Source: Chloroflexi bacterium RBG_13_51_36
Lineage (GTDB): Bacteria > Chloroflexota > Dehalococcoidia > GIF9 > AB-539-J10
DNA length: 62,279 nt
Reading direction: 5' to 3'
Assembly: GCA_001796515.1 (NCBI GenBank)
Contig: MGMS01000051.1
Coordinates: 1 to 62,279, forward strand
This document shows positions 28,870-37,684 of this stretch, one piece after another; the stretch's first letter is position 1, and each line of letters opens with the position of its first letter. The position numbers were made by a program, and so were the translations under genes. The notes below the pieces were generated by a model. It did no database searches, had not been told where the DNA came from, and saw nothing but the letters and a program-made list of their open reading frames with translations.

Positions 28870-30517
28870 GGCTTAACACCTCTTCTCCGTTCCAGTGACT
28901 TTTTTCCAGATTATATACAACGTCTATGTGAGACGGAATTTCTTCCCGTTTCCTCCGCGACTCAAAATCCACAGCTTGCCAGGTTACATTCCCTTGTCTG
29001 AGCTTGAGTCTCAGCCACTCGCTCTGGGTGCCAAAGCTCCGACACTCGATTACCTCGACCTGCCGAGTGAGAAGGGTCGGCTGTGGGTTACGCGCACCAA
29101 ACGGGCTTAGTTTCTGGATAAGGTTAAATGTGTCGCCAGCAAGAGCAGCCAGAGGAAGCTCGGCGTCAATAACTATTTCCGGGCGAAGTTCGAGATGACT
29201 TAGCCGGTCTCTAGCTAAGTTCACAATCTTTTGTTCTAGCTGTGTTAAATTTCGACGTGCCACCGTGAAGCCGGCGGCTAACGGATGGCCACCAAACGCG
29301 GTGAGCAAGTCCTGGCACTCCGTAAGAGCAGACACCATGTCGAACTCGGCTATGCTCCGACAGCTACCCTGACAGAACTCCGAACCAATGTTGATGATGA
29401 TAGCAGGCTTGTAGAACTCGTCCACCAGCTTGCTGGCAACAAGCCCGATAACACCGATGGAGTAGCTTTCGTCACCTTCTATGAGCACCGGCAGGTGTAA
29501 TCTAGCAGCCAGTCTCTCCTTCGCCCGACTTAGTATTTCACTGGTTAGTCTCTGCCGCTCGACATTCCTTTTCTCCAATTCCACAGCTAACAGGCGAGCT
29601 TCTTCCGCCGACTGAGTGGTGAGCAACTGATAGCTGGTGGAGGCATTGTTCATTCTGCCGGCAGCATTGAGGCGAGGCCCCAGTACCCAGGAGATATCTT
29701 CGGCATCAAGTGCACCCAGCCTCAGCCCGGCCAATGCAACCATTTCTTGAATTCCCACGCGGGAGCTGTTGTTAAGCTCCTTTAGCCCCTCCTTGACCAG
29801 GTAACGATTCTCACCAACGAGGGGAACTAAATCTGTAACGGTCGCCAAGACTACCAGGTCCATCAATCTGGCCAACCATTTCTCCCGGCTGTCTTTATGG
29901 AATAGCGCTTGCAGAAACTTGAAGGCGACGCCAGCACCAGCTAGGTCGGGATAGGGATACGCCGAATCCCCTCGCCTCGGGTCGACTACAGCTACAGCTC
30001 GAGGCAGGTTCTTCAGCGGCATGTGATGGTCGGTGATAATCATGTCCATCCCCATGTCTTGAGCTTGTTTCACCTCTTTGAGGTCAGTTACGCCACAATC
30101 AACAGTGATGACCAAGTTGACTCCCTGGGCATGAAGCTTCTCCAGGGCTGAAATCTTCAAGCCGTGGCCTTCGTTGATGCGGTCAGGAATATAGGGCACA
30201 AGTTCCGCACCAAGCCTTGACAATCCCTCAACAAGAATGACCATGGCGGTGACGCCGTCAACATCGAAGTCACCGTAGATGGCAATCTTCTCCCGAGCTA
30301 GCACGGCTTTATACACCCTATTCACAGCCTGCGATATATCAGGAAGAAGGAAGGAATTACCCTCCAGCCTATGGTCGGCAGACAAAAAGGGGTCGATATT
30401 TTCCAGCTTAACGCCGCGGTTGTAGAGAAGTTGAGCAATCAGACGAGGCAAGCCAGAGGAATCCAAGTACTCATCTGGCACCGTAGGCAGGATTTTCCAT
30501 TGAGCCCGTTTACTCAA
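28832..30517 (-). CDS. recJ: Single-stranded-DNA exonuclease RecJ
   Basis: RecJ degrades single-stranded DNA 5' to 3' in recombination and repair. The DHH phosphoesterase motifs are present: YGDFDVDGVTA, TVDCGVTD, ITDHHMP and VVDPRRGD, followed by the LGPRLNAAGRMNNASTS block; DHHA1 appears as AFGGHPLAAGFTV and a C-terminal OB-like domain closes the 561 residues. The start is TTG at 30517 with GAAGGTG upstream. The last 38 bases overlap the convergent lgt gene. Confidence 0.95.
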   Translation of the reverse strand: MSKRAQWKILPTVPDEYLDSSGLPRLIAQLLYNRGVKLENIDPFLSADHRLEGNSFLLPDISQAVNRVYKAVLAREKIAIYGDFDVDGVTAMVILVEGLSRLGAELVPYIPDRINEGHGLKISALEKLHAQGVNLVITVDCGVTDLKEVKQAQDMGMDMIITDHHMPLKNLPRAVAVVDPRRGDSAYPYPDLAGAGVAFKFLQALFHKDSREKWLARLMDLVVLATVTDLVPLVGENRYLVKEGLKELNNSSRVGIQEMVALAGLRLGALDAEDISWVLGPRLNAAGRMNNASTSYQLLTTQSAEEARLLAVELEKRNVERQRLTSEILSRAKERLAARLHLPVLIEGDESYSIGVIGLVASKLVDEFYKPAIIINIGSEFCQGSCRSIAEFDMVSALTECQDLLTAFGGHPLAAGFTVARRNLTQLEQKIVNLARDRLSHLELRPEIVIDAELPLAALAGDTFNLIQKLSPFGARNPQPTLLTRQVEVIECRSFGTQSEWLRLKLRQGNVTWQAVDFESRRKREEIPSHIDVVYNLEKSHWNGEEVLSLKLLDFAPAQFG

Positions 30518-30604
30518 TTACACACCTTCGACTAATGTCCTCCGTTAGAATCGCTAACTATATCCTATGATAGGGAGGACAAGCAAACTCCAGGGCACGG
30601 CAAT

Positions 30605-30634
30605 TTGACCACTCGGCCGGGCAATAAATATAAT
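30605..30634 (+). promoter_or_regulatory. mtaB promoter, start codon at the transcript start
   Basis: TTGACC (30605-30610), an 18-base spacer and a perfect TATAAT (30629-30634). The ATG at 30643 lies 8 bases after the -10, so the transcript should begin at or one or two bases before it. Confidence 0.65.
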
Positions 30635-30642
30635 CCACCTCT

Positions 30643-31941
30643 ATGAGAGTCGCTCTCGATACATTGGGCTGCAAGCTCAATCAGGCGGAAACAGAATCCC
30701 TGGCTGGTCAATTTAGCCAGTCGGGATTCGAACTCGTATCACCCGATGATGTGGCCGATATCTATGTTGCCAACACCTGCACGGTCACTCATGTTGCCGA
30801 CCGCAAGTCACGCCACTGGCTCAGGTTAGCCAGGCGAAGGAATCCCCAAGCCTTGATTGTTGCCACTGGCTGCTATGCCCAGAGAAGCCGTCAAGAGCTA
30901 ACTCAGCTTGCTGACCTTGTAGTCGATAACACAGAGAAAGAGCACCTGGTTGAGATTGTCCAAGGCCTCCGCCTCGAAGGGAGAGGACTGGGTGAGGGTG
31001 GAACAAAACAGTCTCAGATATCCGCCACCGCCAGGACTCGTGCCCTGACAAAGATTCAAGATGGCTGTCATGGCCTTTGCACATATTGCATTGTGCCAAA
31101 AGTGAGGCCTCACGAATATTCCCTGCCAGTTTCCCGGATAATTGACGAAGTCAAGCAAAAAGCGGCCTTGGGCTACAAAGAAGTTGTCCTCACCGGCACC
31201 AAAGTTGGCAGCTATAAAGACGCTGTCCTGAGTGCCAGCGAAGGATTCAGTGCTAACCTCACGGATTTGCTCAGGCGTATTCTCAATGACACCGACATAG
31301 AGAGATTACGTCTCTCGTCTTTGCAGCCTTCGGAAATATCATCTGAGCTTCTTGCTTTGTGGCAGGGTGAAAGGCTTTGTCGGCATTTCCACTTAGCGCT
31401 GCAAAGTGGCAGCGAGGCCGTGCTGCAAAGGATGAAGCGGAGCTATTCTCTAGATGAATATCAGAGAGCATTGAATTCGATTAAAGAGGCGATACCGGAG
31501 GTGGCCATCACCACAGATATTATGGTCGGTTTCCCCGGGGAAAGCGATGAGGAGTTTGAACAGAGTCACTCTTTTTACCAGCAAGCTGGCTTCGCCAATA
31601 TCCATGTCTTTCCCTTCTCACCTCGCCCCGAGACAGCAGCAGCCAGAATGCCAAAACAGATAAAAAGCGAAGTCAAAGAAAAGCGCAAGCAGAGGATGTT
31701 GGAGCTATCTCAAAGCTGCCGGCGCCGCTTCTGTGAACAATTACTGGGGCAAGCTATACCAGTCTTGTGGGAGAAGGAGACCAGGCCCAACAGCGGCATC
31801 TACTCAGGGCTGACCAACAACTATATCCGGGTATTTGCTCATAGCGAAAGACCCCTGAGCAACGTGATAGCACCTGTTAAACTGGTAGAATTGCATGACC
31901 AGGGAATATGGGGAGAGATAGTGAATGAAAATCCAGGTTAA
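30643..31941 (+). CDS. mtaB: tRNA (t6A37) methylthiotransferase, MtaB type
   Basis: A 432-residue radical-SAM methylthiotransferase that converts t6A37 of tRNAs to ms2t6A. The N-terminal UPF0004 domain supplies Cys10 (TLGCKLNQAE), Cys46 (ANTCTVT) and Cys77 (ATGCYAQ) for one cluster; the radical-SAM motif is GCHGLCTYCIVP (Cys-x3-Cys-x2-Cys). A TRAM-like domain ends the protein. VPKVRP and the CTVTHVADRKSRHWLR text fit MtaB better than MiaB. Residues 109-122 (LRLEGRGLGEGG and neighbours) come from a dispersed repeat. It lacks a ribosome site and seems leaderless. YggU overlaps its end. Confidence 0.93.
   Translation: MRVALDTLGCKLNQAETESLAGQFSQSGFELVSPDDVADIYVANTCTVTHVADRKSRHWLRLARRRNPQALIVATGCYAQRSRQELTQLADLVVDNTEKEHLVEIVQGLRLEGRGLGEGGTKQSQISATARTRALTKIQDGCHGLCTYCIVPKVRPHEYSLPVSRIIDEVKQKAALGYKEVVLTGTKVGSYKDAVLSASEGFSANLTDLLRRILNDTDIERLRLSSLQPSEISSELLALWQGERLCRHFHLALQSGSEAVLQRMKRSYSLDEYQRALNSIKEAIPEVAITTDIMVGFPGESDEEFEQSHSFYQQAGFANIHVFPFSPRPETAAARMPKQIKSEVKEKRKQRMLELSQSCRRRFCEQLLGQAIPVLWEKETRPNSGIYSGLTNNYIRVFAHSERPLSNVIAPVKLVELHDQGIWGEIVNENPG
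30964..31002. repeat. Dispersed repeat inside mtaB
   Basis: The text CTCGAAGGGAGAGGA followed by CTGGGTGAGGGTGG is a variant of the CCCTTGAGGGAGAGG...GGGTGAGGG repeat. It is translated in frame between the N-terminal domain and the radical-SAM domain. Confidence 0.6.
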
Positions 31942-32146
31942 GGTAAAGCCCAACTCCAAGACTGAAGAGCTTAGCCCGGAAGGTGATAGCTTCATCGCCA
32001 AGGTGAGAGAGCCGCCCAGGGAAGGCAGGGCCAACCAGGCAGTCATCAGACTACTGGCAGAGCGTTATGGCGTTCCTCAGAACCAGGTCAGGATTCTCAG
32101 CGGCTTCAGGAGCAGGAACAAAGTTGTTGAAGTCGCGGGGAGGTAG
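31925..32146 (+). CDS. YggU/DUF167 family protein
   Basis: A 73-residue protein with the DUF167 signature: MKIQVKVKPNSKTEE, then VREPPREGRANQAVIRLLAERYGVP and RILSGFRSRNKVVEV. Structures of relatives show a small alpha/beta fold; the function is unknown. The start overlaps the end of mtaB by 17 bases, so the two are co-translated. Confidence 0.9.
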   Translation: MKIQVKVKPNSKTEELSPEGDSFIAKVREPPREGRANQAVIRLLAERYGVPQNQVRILSGFRSRNKVVEVAGR

Positions 32147-32259
32147 TACATCTAGATAGCGCTGTGCCGCCGTTGTGCAAGATGACTATTTGAAAGTGGC
32201 GCGGCGGCGGGTGTTTCAGAGCAGGCTGCGCTTCTACTATGTATCTGTAGGCCGATAGG

Positions 32260-32730
32260 TCACCCTTTTTCGTCCTGCGGTCTGATAACCAAGACTGGCA
32301 GCCCCGATTCCCTGAGCACACGATCAGCAACACTGCCAAATACTGCCCGCCGCAAGCCGCCACGACCGTGTGTGGCTATTGCAATCAGGTTTATACTGTT
32401 CGTATTGGCATAGTCCAGTATCGCCTCACTAGCTCCACCAGGTATCGCCACAGTCTTTACTTGTATCCCCCTCTTGCGCAACGGTGCAGCTAGCTTCTCC
32501 AGGTAGTCTCTAGCTCTGTCCAATGCCTCTTTTGTTCCTTCAACCATAGCCGCAGTCTCTATAGGCACAGGTGCGTCGCCAGGGATGCCCGGACTAAAGG
32601 CTACAGGTTCCTGAACAACCTGCAAAAGAACAAGCTTCCCCTCAAAGTGAATTGCTTCCTCTGCGGCATAAGGCACGATTTGCTCAGCAAGCTTGGACCC
32701 GTCCAGGCAAACCAGAATCTTCTTAAACAT
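32260..32730 (-). CDS. Universal stress protein (UspA family)
   Basis: A 156-residue single-domain Usp. It starts FKKILVCLDGSKLAEQIVPYA and has the ATP-binding loop GRGGLRRAVFGSVADRVL, the G-2x-G-9x-G-S pattern of ATP-binding members, ending LPVLVIRP. The ATG at 32730 has GGAGG five bases upstream; the longer frame has none. It stands alone with no clear partner; the 259 bases upstream contain no gene. Confidence 0.93.
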   Translation of the reverse strand: MFKKILVCLDGSKLAEQIVPYAAEEAIHFEGKLVLLQVVQEPVAFSPGIPGDAPVPIETAAMVEGTKEALDRARDYLEKLAAPLRKRGIQVKTVAIPGGASEAILDYANTNSINLIAIATHGRGGLRRAVFGSVADRVLRESGLPVLVIRPQDEKG

Positions 32731-32989
32731 ATTAGCCTCCTCTTCAGAAATTGCCCAAAAAATTGACCTCTTACCGACCTGAAGTTGGTCCTGTCCGTTT
32801 AGTTGCCAGCACACAACCGCGCAGCCCGGCTCCTCCTATATTCATTACGTTTAGAAGCAAGAAACTACTTCTCCCAGGTCGGATTATATGCCACCTGCAA
32901 GCCCCTTATCAAGACAGCTATCTGTGGCCATCCGAGGCCGGTGGGAAGTGGCCTAGAGTACGAAGTCATTCAAGGCAATGTCGGGGGCT

Positions 32990-33973
32990 TCAAAGCAGCT
33001 TGCGCTTTCGAACTGTGAAGCCGAGCTTGCCGCTGCGGTTCGCCACTTCCTCCAATCTGGCCCGGTCGGGGCTGCCCCTGGTCTCAGGTCGGGTGGCATT
33101 GAGGCCACCGGCAGCGCTGGCCATGGCAAGCGACTCCTCAATGCCACTTACCGCAACATAGTAGGCGGCGAAGACGCCGGCGAAGACATCTCCACAGCCC
33201 ACTGTATTGATCACATTTAGACCAAGCTCCTTCAGTGGCAAGGCAGGGATTTCAGTCAGTGTACTGCTTGCCGGCTCAAGCATGACAGCTCCCTGAGCAC
33301 CAAGTTTGAGCACTACGTGATTGCTGAATCCCAGCTTCTTCAGCTCACGGAAGCTCGTTTTTAACTCGGATGTTCCCAACAGAGCACTCGCCTCTGTTTC
33401 GTTCAGAAAGATGACTTCGGCCCCCTTAGCAAAAGAGAGTAATGCCTCCCGATTTGGGCCTATCAGAATTCCCGGGTCCCACAATAAGGGGATGTCATAT
33501 CGCTTTGCCACGTTTATCAGGCCCTTGGCTACCTCTAAAGGAGGGTCGGTGAGGATTATGCCCTGACATTCCCGTAGCTGTCGTCTAATCTCCACTTCTT
33601 TCAGGTGTTTGGCACCGAGCCTGGCATTCGCACCTAGATGGCTGGCAATAACATTCTCTCCATCCTGGTCGACCATAATATAGGCCTGCCCCGATTCCTC
33701 GCCCGTAATTCGGCTGATGCCTGTGGTAACGACTCCCTCATCCTCGAGGGCACCAATCTGCTGGCGAGCGATGTCATCCCTTCCCAATGCGCCTATCAGG
33801 GCAACTTCCTTAGCCCCCAAAATCCGGGCTGCCGCCACAGCAACATTGCCCCCTGTCCCTCCCGATACTCGGGTAATATACTCCGCAACAACCTCTTCAC
33901 CAGGCACTGGCAGTCGATCCACAAAACAGTTGACATCCCAGTTTATGGCACCACATACTACCAGTTTAACCAT
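32990..33973 (-). CDS. PfkB-family carbohydrate or nucleoside kinase
   Basis: A 327-residue ribokinase-type kinase with the N-terminal substrate loop GGTGGNVAVAAARILG and the C-terminal NTVGCGDVFAGVF, holding the catalytic Asp of the usual DTxGAGD (Asn and Cys replace the first Asp and the Ala). GGAGG precedes the ATG at 33973, which overlaps the stop of the nucleoside hydrolase gene. That pairing suggests that ribose or a nucleoside released by the hydrolase is the substrate; ribokinase or adenosine-kinase-like activity are both possible. Confidence 0.88.
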   Translation of the reverse strand: MVKLVVCGAINWDVNCFVDRLPVPGEEVVAEYITRVSGGTGGNVAVAAARILGAKEVALIGALGRDDIARQQIGALEDEGVVTTGISRITGEESGQAYIMVDQDGENVIASHLGANARLGAKHLKEVEIRRQLRECQGIILTDPPLEVAKGLINVAKRYDIPLLWDPGILIGPNREALLSFAKGAEVIFLNETEASALLGTSELKTSFRELKKLGFSNHVVLKLGAQGAVMLEPASSTLTEIPALPLKELGLNVINTVGCGDVFAGVFAAYYVAVSGIEESLAMASAAGGLNATRPETRGSPDRARLEEVANRSGKLGFTVRKRKLL

Positions 33974-34910
33974 CTTGCTCCTCCAGTATACGTGATAGAA
34001 ATAGTCCAAGAAAGCGGGGCCCATCCACAGCACAGGCTACGTGTATCAACCCAGAGCTGTCCGAAGGCAGAACGCGAGTGACCCCTCTATCCCAGCCATT
34101 TCCCTCGACCACCTCTACCTTAGTCAATGCAAAATCGAGCAAGGAAGCATCCAGCAACGTTGCCAAAGCCAGCGGGTCATGCATTCTACAGCATCCCTGG
34201 TATTTCACCTCGTACTCTACAAGTTGGGCTGCCAGGTGTGCAGCTGGCGTATGCCTGGCGTTAATTCGCTCTAGATGCCCCCTATTCAGGCAAGCTGCCG
34301 GGTCCATGGTTACGTCCAACCCCACGGCGAAGATGTCCGCTCCCGAATTGAATACCATATGTGCGGCTTCAGGGTCCTGCCAGATATTGAACTCGGCATG
34401 GGGAGTGCAATTCCCTGTACCGTAGGGCGTAAGACCATAGGCACCTCCCATGAGGACCAGCCCGGCTAGGAGTCCAGGCAGTTCGGGATGAAGACTAAAG
34501 GCGTGAGCCACGTTGGTCAGGGATCCCGTGGCTACCAGAGTAATTTCGCCAGGAGCATCCAGAACCAGGCGGGCAAGGAAATCCCAGGCTTTAGATGGGT
34601 GCAGCGGCATTCTGGGAGGAGGCAAGTTGCAGTTGCCCAACCCGTCCGGGCCGTGGTAGCTCAAGGCATCTTCCAACGGGTGATTCAGTGGGTTCGCTGC
34701 CCCCATCACTACCGGAATGCTGTCGACATTCAGATGTTCGAGCACTCGGCGAGCGTTGGCGCTGGTCATCTCCACACGAGCGTTGCCCGCCACCGTGGTG
34801 ATGCCCAGAATCTGGACCTCGGGCGATCTTAACGCAAGAATTAGAGCCACGGCATCATCGATGCCGGGGTCCATATCCCAAACGACTTTGTGCATCGCTT
34901 TCCCTGGCAT
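33966..34910 (-). CDS. Inosine-uridine-type nucleoside hydrolase
   Basis: A 314-residue hydrolase that splits the N-glycosidic bond of ribonucleosides. The calcium-binding signature is WDMDPGIDDAVALILAL near the N-terminus, followed by TVAGN, VVMGAANPL, a LVATGSLTNVA block and the EFNIWQDPEAA segment with conserved Asp and Asn. Two ATGs are possible (34910 and 34895), neither with a good ribosome site. It overlaps the kinase gene, forming a salvage pair: hydrolase then sugar or nucleoside kinase. Confidence 0.92.
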   Translation of the reverse strand: MPGKAMHKVVWDMDPGIDDAVALILALRSPEVQILGITTVAGNARVEMTSANARRVLEHLNVDSIPVVMGAANPLNHPLEDALSYHGPDGLGNCNLPPPRMPLHPSKAWDFLARLVLDAPGEITLVATGSLTNVAHAFSLHPELPGLLAGLVLMGGAYGLTPYGTGNCTPHAEFNIWQDPEAAHMVFNSGADIFAVGLDVTMDPAACLNRGHLERINARHTPAAHLAAQLVEYEVKYQGCCRMHDPLALATLLDASLLDFALTKVEVVEGNGWDRGVTRVLPSDSSGLIHVACAVDGPRFLGLFLSRILEEQDG

Positions 34911-34984
34911 ACACTAACACAAATTTCGATGGAGTATGAGCATAAACAGAGTGGCAGAAACATAATTGTCGCCGACTGCAGGAT

Positions 34985-35518
34985 TCAGGATTTCAGCGAT
35001 TTGTGGTAAGGAATCAGACCCCCAGCCTCCACCATATCTACAAACCATGGCGGAATTACCAGGTGAAACTCGGACTCGTTGCCCGTAGTGAGGTTTTTTA
35101 CAGTCCCCTGTCTCAGGTTTATCACTATCTCATGCCCGGTCTCAAATTGGGCAGAAATCCCGGACATATCGATGGCCGGGCAGCCGAGGTTCCAGAAGTT
35201 CCTGAAGAATATCCTGTGGATGGAATCAGCAACTACGGCCCGGACACCCTTGAACTTCAGAGTCTCCGCAGCCTGCTGCCGGCTTGACCCGATGCCAAAG
35301 TTCTCTTCGGCAACTATGATGTCTCCTGGGGCAACCTTGCTGAGGAAATCGCTGGGCACATTCTCTCGATGCCCGACGTCGCTCAGTCCGCTTCTAGCGA
35401 TGAACTCTTGATACTGGCTCTGGTTCGTTTCGTCCCCACCCATGATGAATCTGCCGGCAAAGAGCTCATCAGTATCCACATCCTTGCCGAACTTCCAGAC
35501 CCGACCTTTGAGTTCCAT
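34985..35518 (-). CDS. leuD: 3-isopropylmalate dehydratase-type small subunit
   Basis: A 177-residue small subunit of the short LeuD/HacB type, with GKDVDTDELFAGRF at the N-terminus, the substrate loop EENFGIGSSRQQAAETLKF, and FRNFWNLGCPAID. With LeuC it forms an aconitase-family enzyme. Archaeal-type two-subunit enzymes of this size act on isopropylmalate, homoaconitate or related acids, and no other leu or lys gene is in the window, so the substrate is not certain. GGAGG lies before the ATG. Confidence 0.88.
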   Translation of the reverse strand: MELKGRVWKFGKDVDTDELFAGRFIMGGDETNQSQYQEFIARSGLSDVGHRENVPSDFLSKVAPGDIIVAEENFGIGSSRQQAAETLKFKGVRAVVADSIHRIFFRNFWNLGCPAIDMSGISAQFETGHEIVINLRQGTVKNLTTGNESEFHLVIPPWFVDMVEAGGLIPYHKSLKS

Positions 35519-35537
35519 CTACGCCTCCTTGTTCACC

Positions 35538-35626
35538 TACAAAAATCTGGCGATTTTCGTAGGAACCCAATGAATCCAAAGTCAAATCCTATGGGGTACC
35601 CCAAAAAGTCTTGTGACTTTTTGGGG
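35538..35626. repeat. Two hairpins between leuC and leuD
   Basis: CCCCAAAAAGTC-TTGT-GACTTTTTGGGG (35599-35626) is a perfect 12-bp stem with a 4-base loop directly after the leuC stop on the minus strand. A second hairpin, TACAAAAATC-TGGC-GATTTTCGTA (35538-35561), has one mismatch. Neither has a T-run on the transcribed strand. They may stabilise or uncouple leuC and leuD mRNA. Confidence 0.6.
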
Positions 35627-35629
35627 CAT

Positions 35630-36889
35630 TTAGAAAAACTCCCGTGGGTCACTTATCTTGCCTTTCAACGCTGAGGCTGCCGCGGTCGCCGGTGATGCCA
35701 GGTATATTCTGGCCGTCGCATCTCCCGCCCGACCCTGAAAGTTACGATTCGCCGTGCTTATGCAAACCTCCCCCGGCCCCAGTATGCCCATGTGCGCTTC
35801 CATACACGGACCGCAGGTGGGCGGACCAACCACAGCCCCAGCCTCCACAAACGTCGCTATTAACCCCTCTGCCAGAGCGGCTTTGAGGACTTCCTGCGAG
35901 GCCGGTATGACAATGACCTTGGTGAACTTGTCTACCTTCCGACCTCTGAGTATTCGGGCAGCAATCCTGAGGTCTTCAAGTCGGCCGTTGGTGCATGCGC
36001 CTATGAACGCCTGGTCAATCTTGGTCCCTTCGACCTCAGTAACGCCCACAGCGTTGGACGGCTTTGGAGGTACGGCAACCATGGGCTCCTTGATACCTTC
36101 AGCATGAAACTCCATGGTTTCCGCATATTCTGCATCTTTGTCAGCCTGGACCATTTCGAAGGGCTGATTGGCCCTGCCCTTGAGAAAATCCAGAGTCCTC
36201 CGGTCAGGTTCGATGATACCATTAGTGGCGCCTGACTCTATGGCCATATTGGTCAATACCATGCGGCTCTCGATGCTCATCTGGCTTATGGTTGAGCCGG
36301 TATATTGAAGAGATTTGAACAGGGCACCGCTTACCCCCAACCGCTTCAGTATGACGAGCATGAGGTCTTTGGACATTACGGGAGGCTTAAGCTTGCCCTC
36401 AACATTTATCCTGATGGTGCCCGGGACTCGCTCCCACAGCCTTCCTGTTTTGAACACCACAGCCATCTCGTCGACACCGATCCCGGTGGCAAAAGCCCCC
36501 ATCACGCCCGACGTCGTGGTATGGCTGTCCACACCAACAAGAATCATCCCCGGTAGCACATGCCCTTTTTCGACAAGCACCTGGTGGGCTATGCCACCTT
36601 TCCCAACTTCATAGTAATTCTCTATACCCTGTTCGAGGACAAATTTCTTTATATTGAGACACTTTTTAGCAGTGTCTATGTCCTTATTGGGCACATAGTG
36701 GTCCAGCACCACCACGACTTTAGCCGGATCCCAGATCCCCTTAACACCCAATTCCCTGAACCGGGCAATCGTATGCGCACCCAGTGCATCATGTATCATG
36801 GCCAGGTCCACGGAGACCTCGACGATCTCGTCCGGCCTGACGACTTTCTTCCCGGCTTTCCTGGCTAATATCTTCTCTACAAGAGTCAT
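35630..36889 (-). CDS. leuC: 3-isopropylmalate dehydratase-type large subunit
   Basis: A 419-residue aconitase-family large subunit of the short (archaeal) type. The cluster cysteines are in IGACTNGRLEDLR and VGPPTCGPCMEAHMG (Cys-x2-Cys); VGVDSHTTTSGVMGAFATGIG and LDHYVPNKD are also diagnostic. It is the first gene of a minus-strand run: leuC, leuD, nucleoside hydrolase, PfkB kinase. The mixture of an aconitase-like enzyme with nucleoside salvage is unusual; simple co-transcription is possible. Confidence 0.92.
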   Translation of the reverse strand: MTLVEKILARKAGKKVVRPDEIVEVSVDLAMIHDALGAHTIARFRELGVKGIWDPAKVVVVLDHYVPNKDIDTAKKCLNIKKFVLEQGIENYYEVGKGGIAHQVLVEKGHVLPGMILVGVDSHTTTSGVMGAFATGIGVDEMAVVFKTGRLWERVPGTIRINVEGKLKPPVMSKDLMLVILKRLGVSGALFKSLQYTGSTISQMSIESRMVLTNMAIESGATNGIIEPDRRTLDFLKGRANQPFEMVQADKDAEYAETMEFHAEGIKEPMVAVPPKPSNAVGVTEVEGTKIDQAFIGACTNGRLEDLRIAARILRGRKVDKFTKVIVIPASQEVLKAALAEGLIATFVEAGAVVGPPTCGPCMEAHMGILGPGEVCISTANRNFQGRAGDATARIYLASPATAAASALKGKISDPREFF

Positions 36890-37005
36890 ATTTGTCTCCC
36901 AGCTTGGAAAGGCCTATCTTATATCATTCAGCCGAGTTGCCGCAAATACTGTCGGGCAGCATACATCTTTGCATCAAGAGATACCAACATGGTATTTTTG
37001 AGGCG

Positions 37006-37650
37006 GTGGTTATCAAAGAAATCATTGAACTCTTGGAACAGGAATACGGCTCCTGCCAGTGGCAGTCAGACCGAGACCCCATCGACGTGCTCATAGGAAC
37101 TATACTGTCTCAGAACACCTCGGATGCCAATTCGGGAAAAGCTTTTGCAGCTCTCAAAGCCAGCTTTGATAGCTGGGAGGCTGTAGCATCAGCTCCGGCA
37201 GACCATATCGCTCAGGCCATCAAGTGCGGTGGCCTGTCCCAGATCAAGGCCGTCAGAATCAAGCAGGCACTACAGCAAATCCAAAGGGAACAGGGTCATA
37301 TTGGCCTTGATGCCCTCAAATCGAAGCCCATGGTCGAAGCGGAAGACTATTTGATGAGTCTGTCCGGGGTCGGACATAAGACGGCCAGCTGCGTGCTTCT
37401 CTTCTCTCTGGGGAAACCGTCTCTGCCCGTGGATACCCACATCTTTCGGGTGGCTAGACGATTAGGACTAATTGATTCCAGGGTGTCTGTTGATGAGGCA
37501 CATAGCTTGCTGCGGCAGCAAGTCCCGCCCTCCAGGGTCTATCAATTCCACATCCATATGATAGAGCACGGCCGGAGGATATGCCATGCTCGACAGCCCC
37601 ATTGTAACGAGTGCATATTGAGTCGGATCTGCCCCAGCTCACTCTGCTAA
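37006..37650 (+). CDS. nth: Endonuclease III (DNA glycosylase/AP lyase)
   Basis: A 214-residue HhH-GPD glycosylase for oxidised pyrimidines. LMSLSGVGHKTASCVLLFSLG is the helix-hairpin-helix with the catalytic Lys; the catalytic Asp is in PVDTHIFRVARRLG; and the [4Fe-4S] loop is Cys-x6-Cys-x2-Cys-x5-Cys near the C-terminus (CHARQPHCNECILSRIC). The frame is open from 36892, but the first 38 residues do not fit the family and would reach the leuC start, so I prefer GTG at 37006. It is divergent from leuC. Confidence 0.9.
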   Translation: MVIKEIIELLEQEYGSCQWQSDRDPIDVLIGTILSQNTSDANSGKAFAALKASFDSWEAVASAPADHIAQAIKCGGLSQIKAVRIKQALQQIQREQGHIGLDALKSKPMVEAEDYLMSLSGVGHKTASCVLLFSLGKPSLPVDTHIFRVARRLGLIDSRVSVDEAHSLLRQQVPPSRVYQFHIHMIEHGRRICHARQPHCNECILSRICPSSLC

Positions 37651-37668
37651 TTTGGCCCGACTAGCAGG

Positions 37669-37677
37669 TGATATAAT
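37669..37677 (+). promoter_or_regulatory. Extended -10 promoter overlapping an upstream ATG
   Basis: TGA-TATAAT (37669-37677) covers the first in-frame ATG (37676) of the regulator gene, so transcription from here can only use the second ATG at 37685, 8 bases after the -10. This implies a leaderless mRNA. Confidence 0.55.
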
Positions 37678-37684
37678 GGTTGAC

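Noticed and set aside
30725-30745. tRNA T-arm-like GGGATTCGAACTC
   Set aside because: Lies inside the mtaB reading frame with no acceptor or anticodon arms around it.
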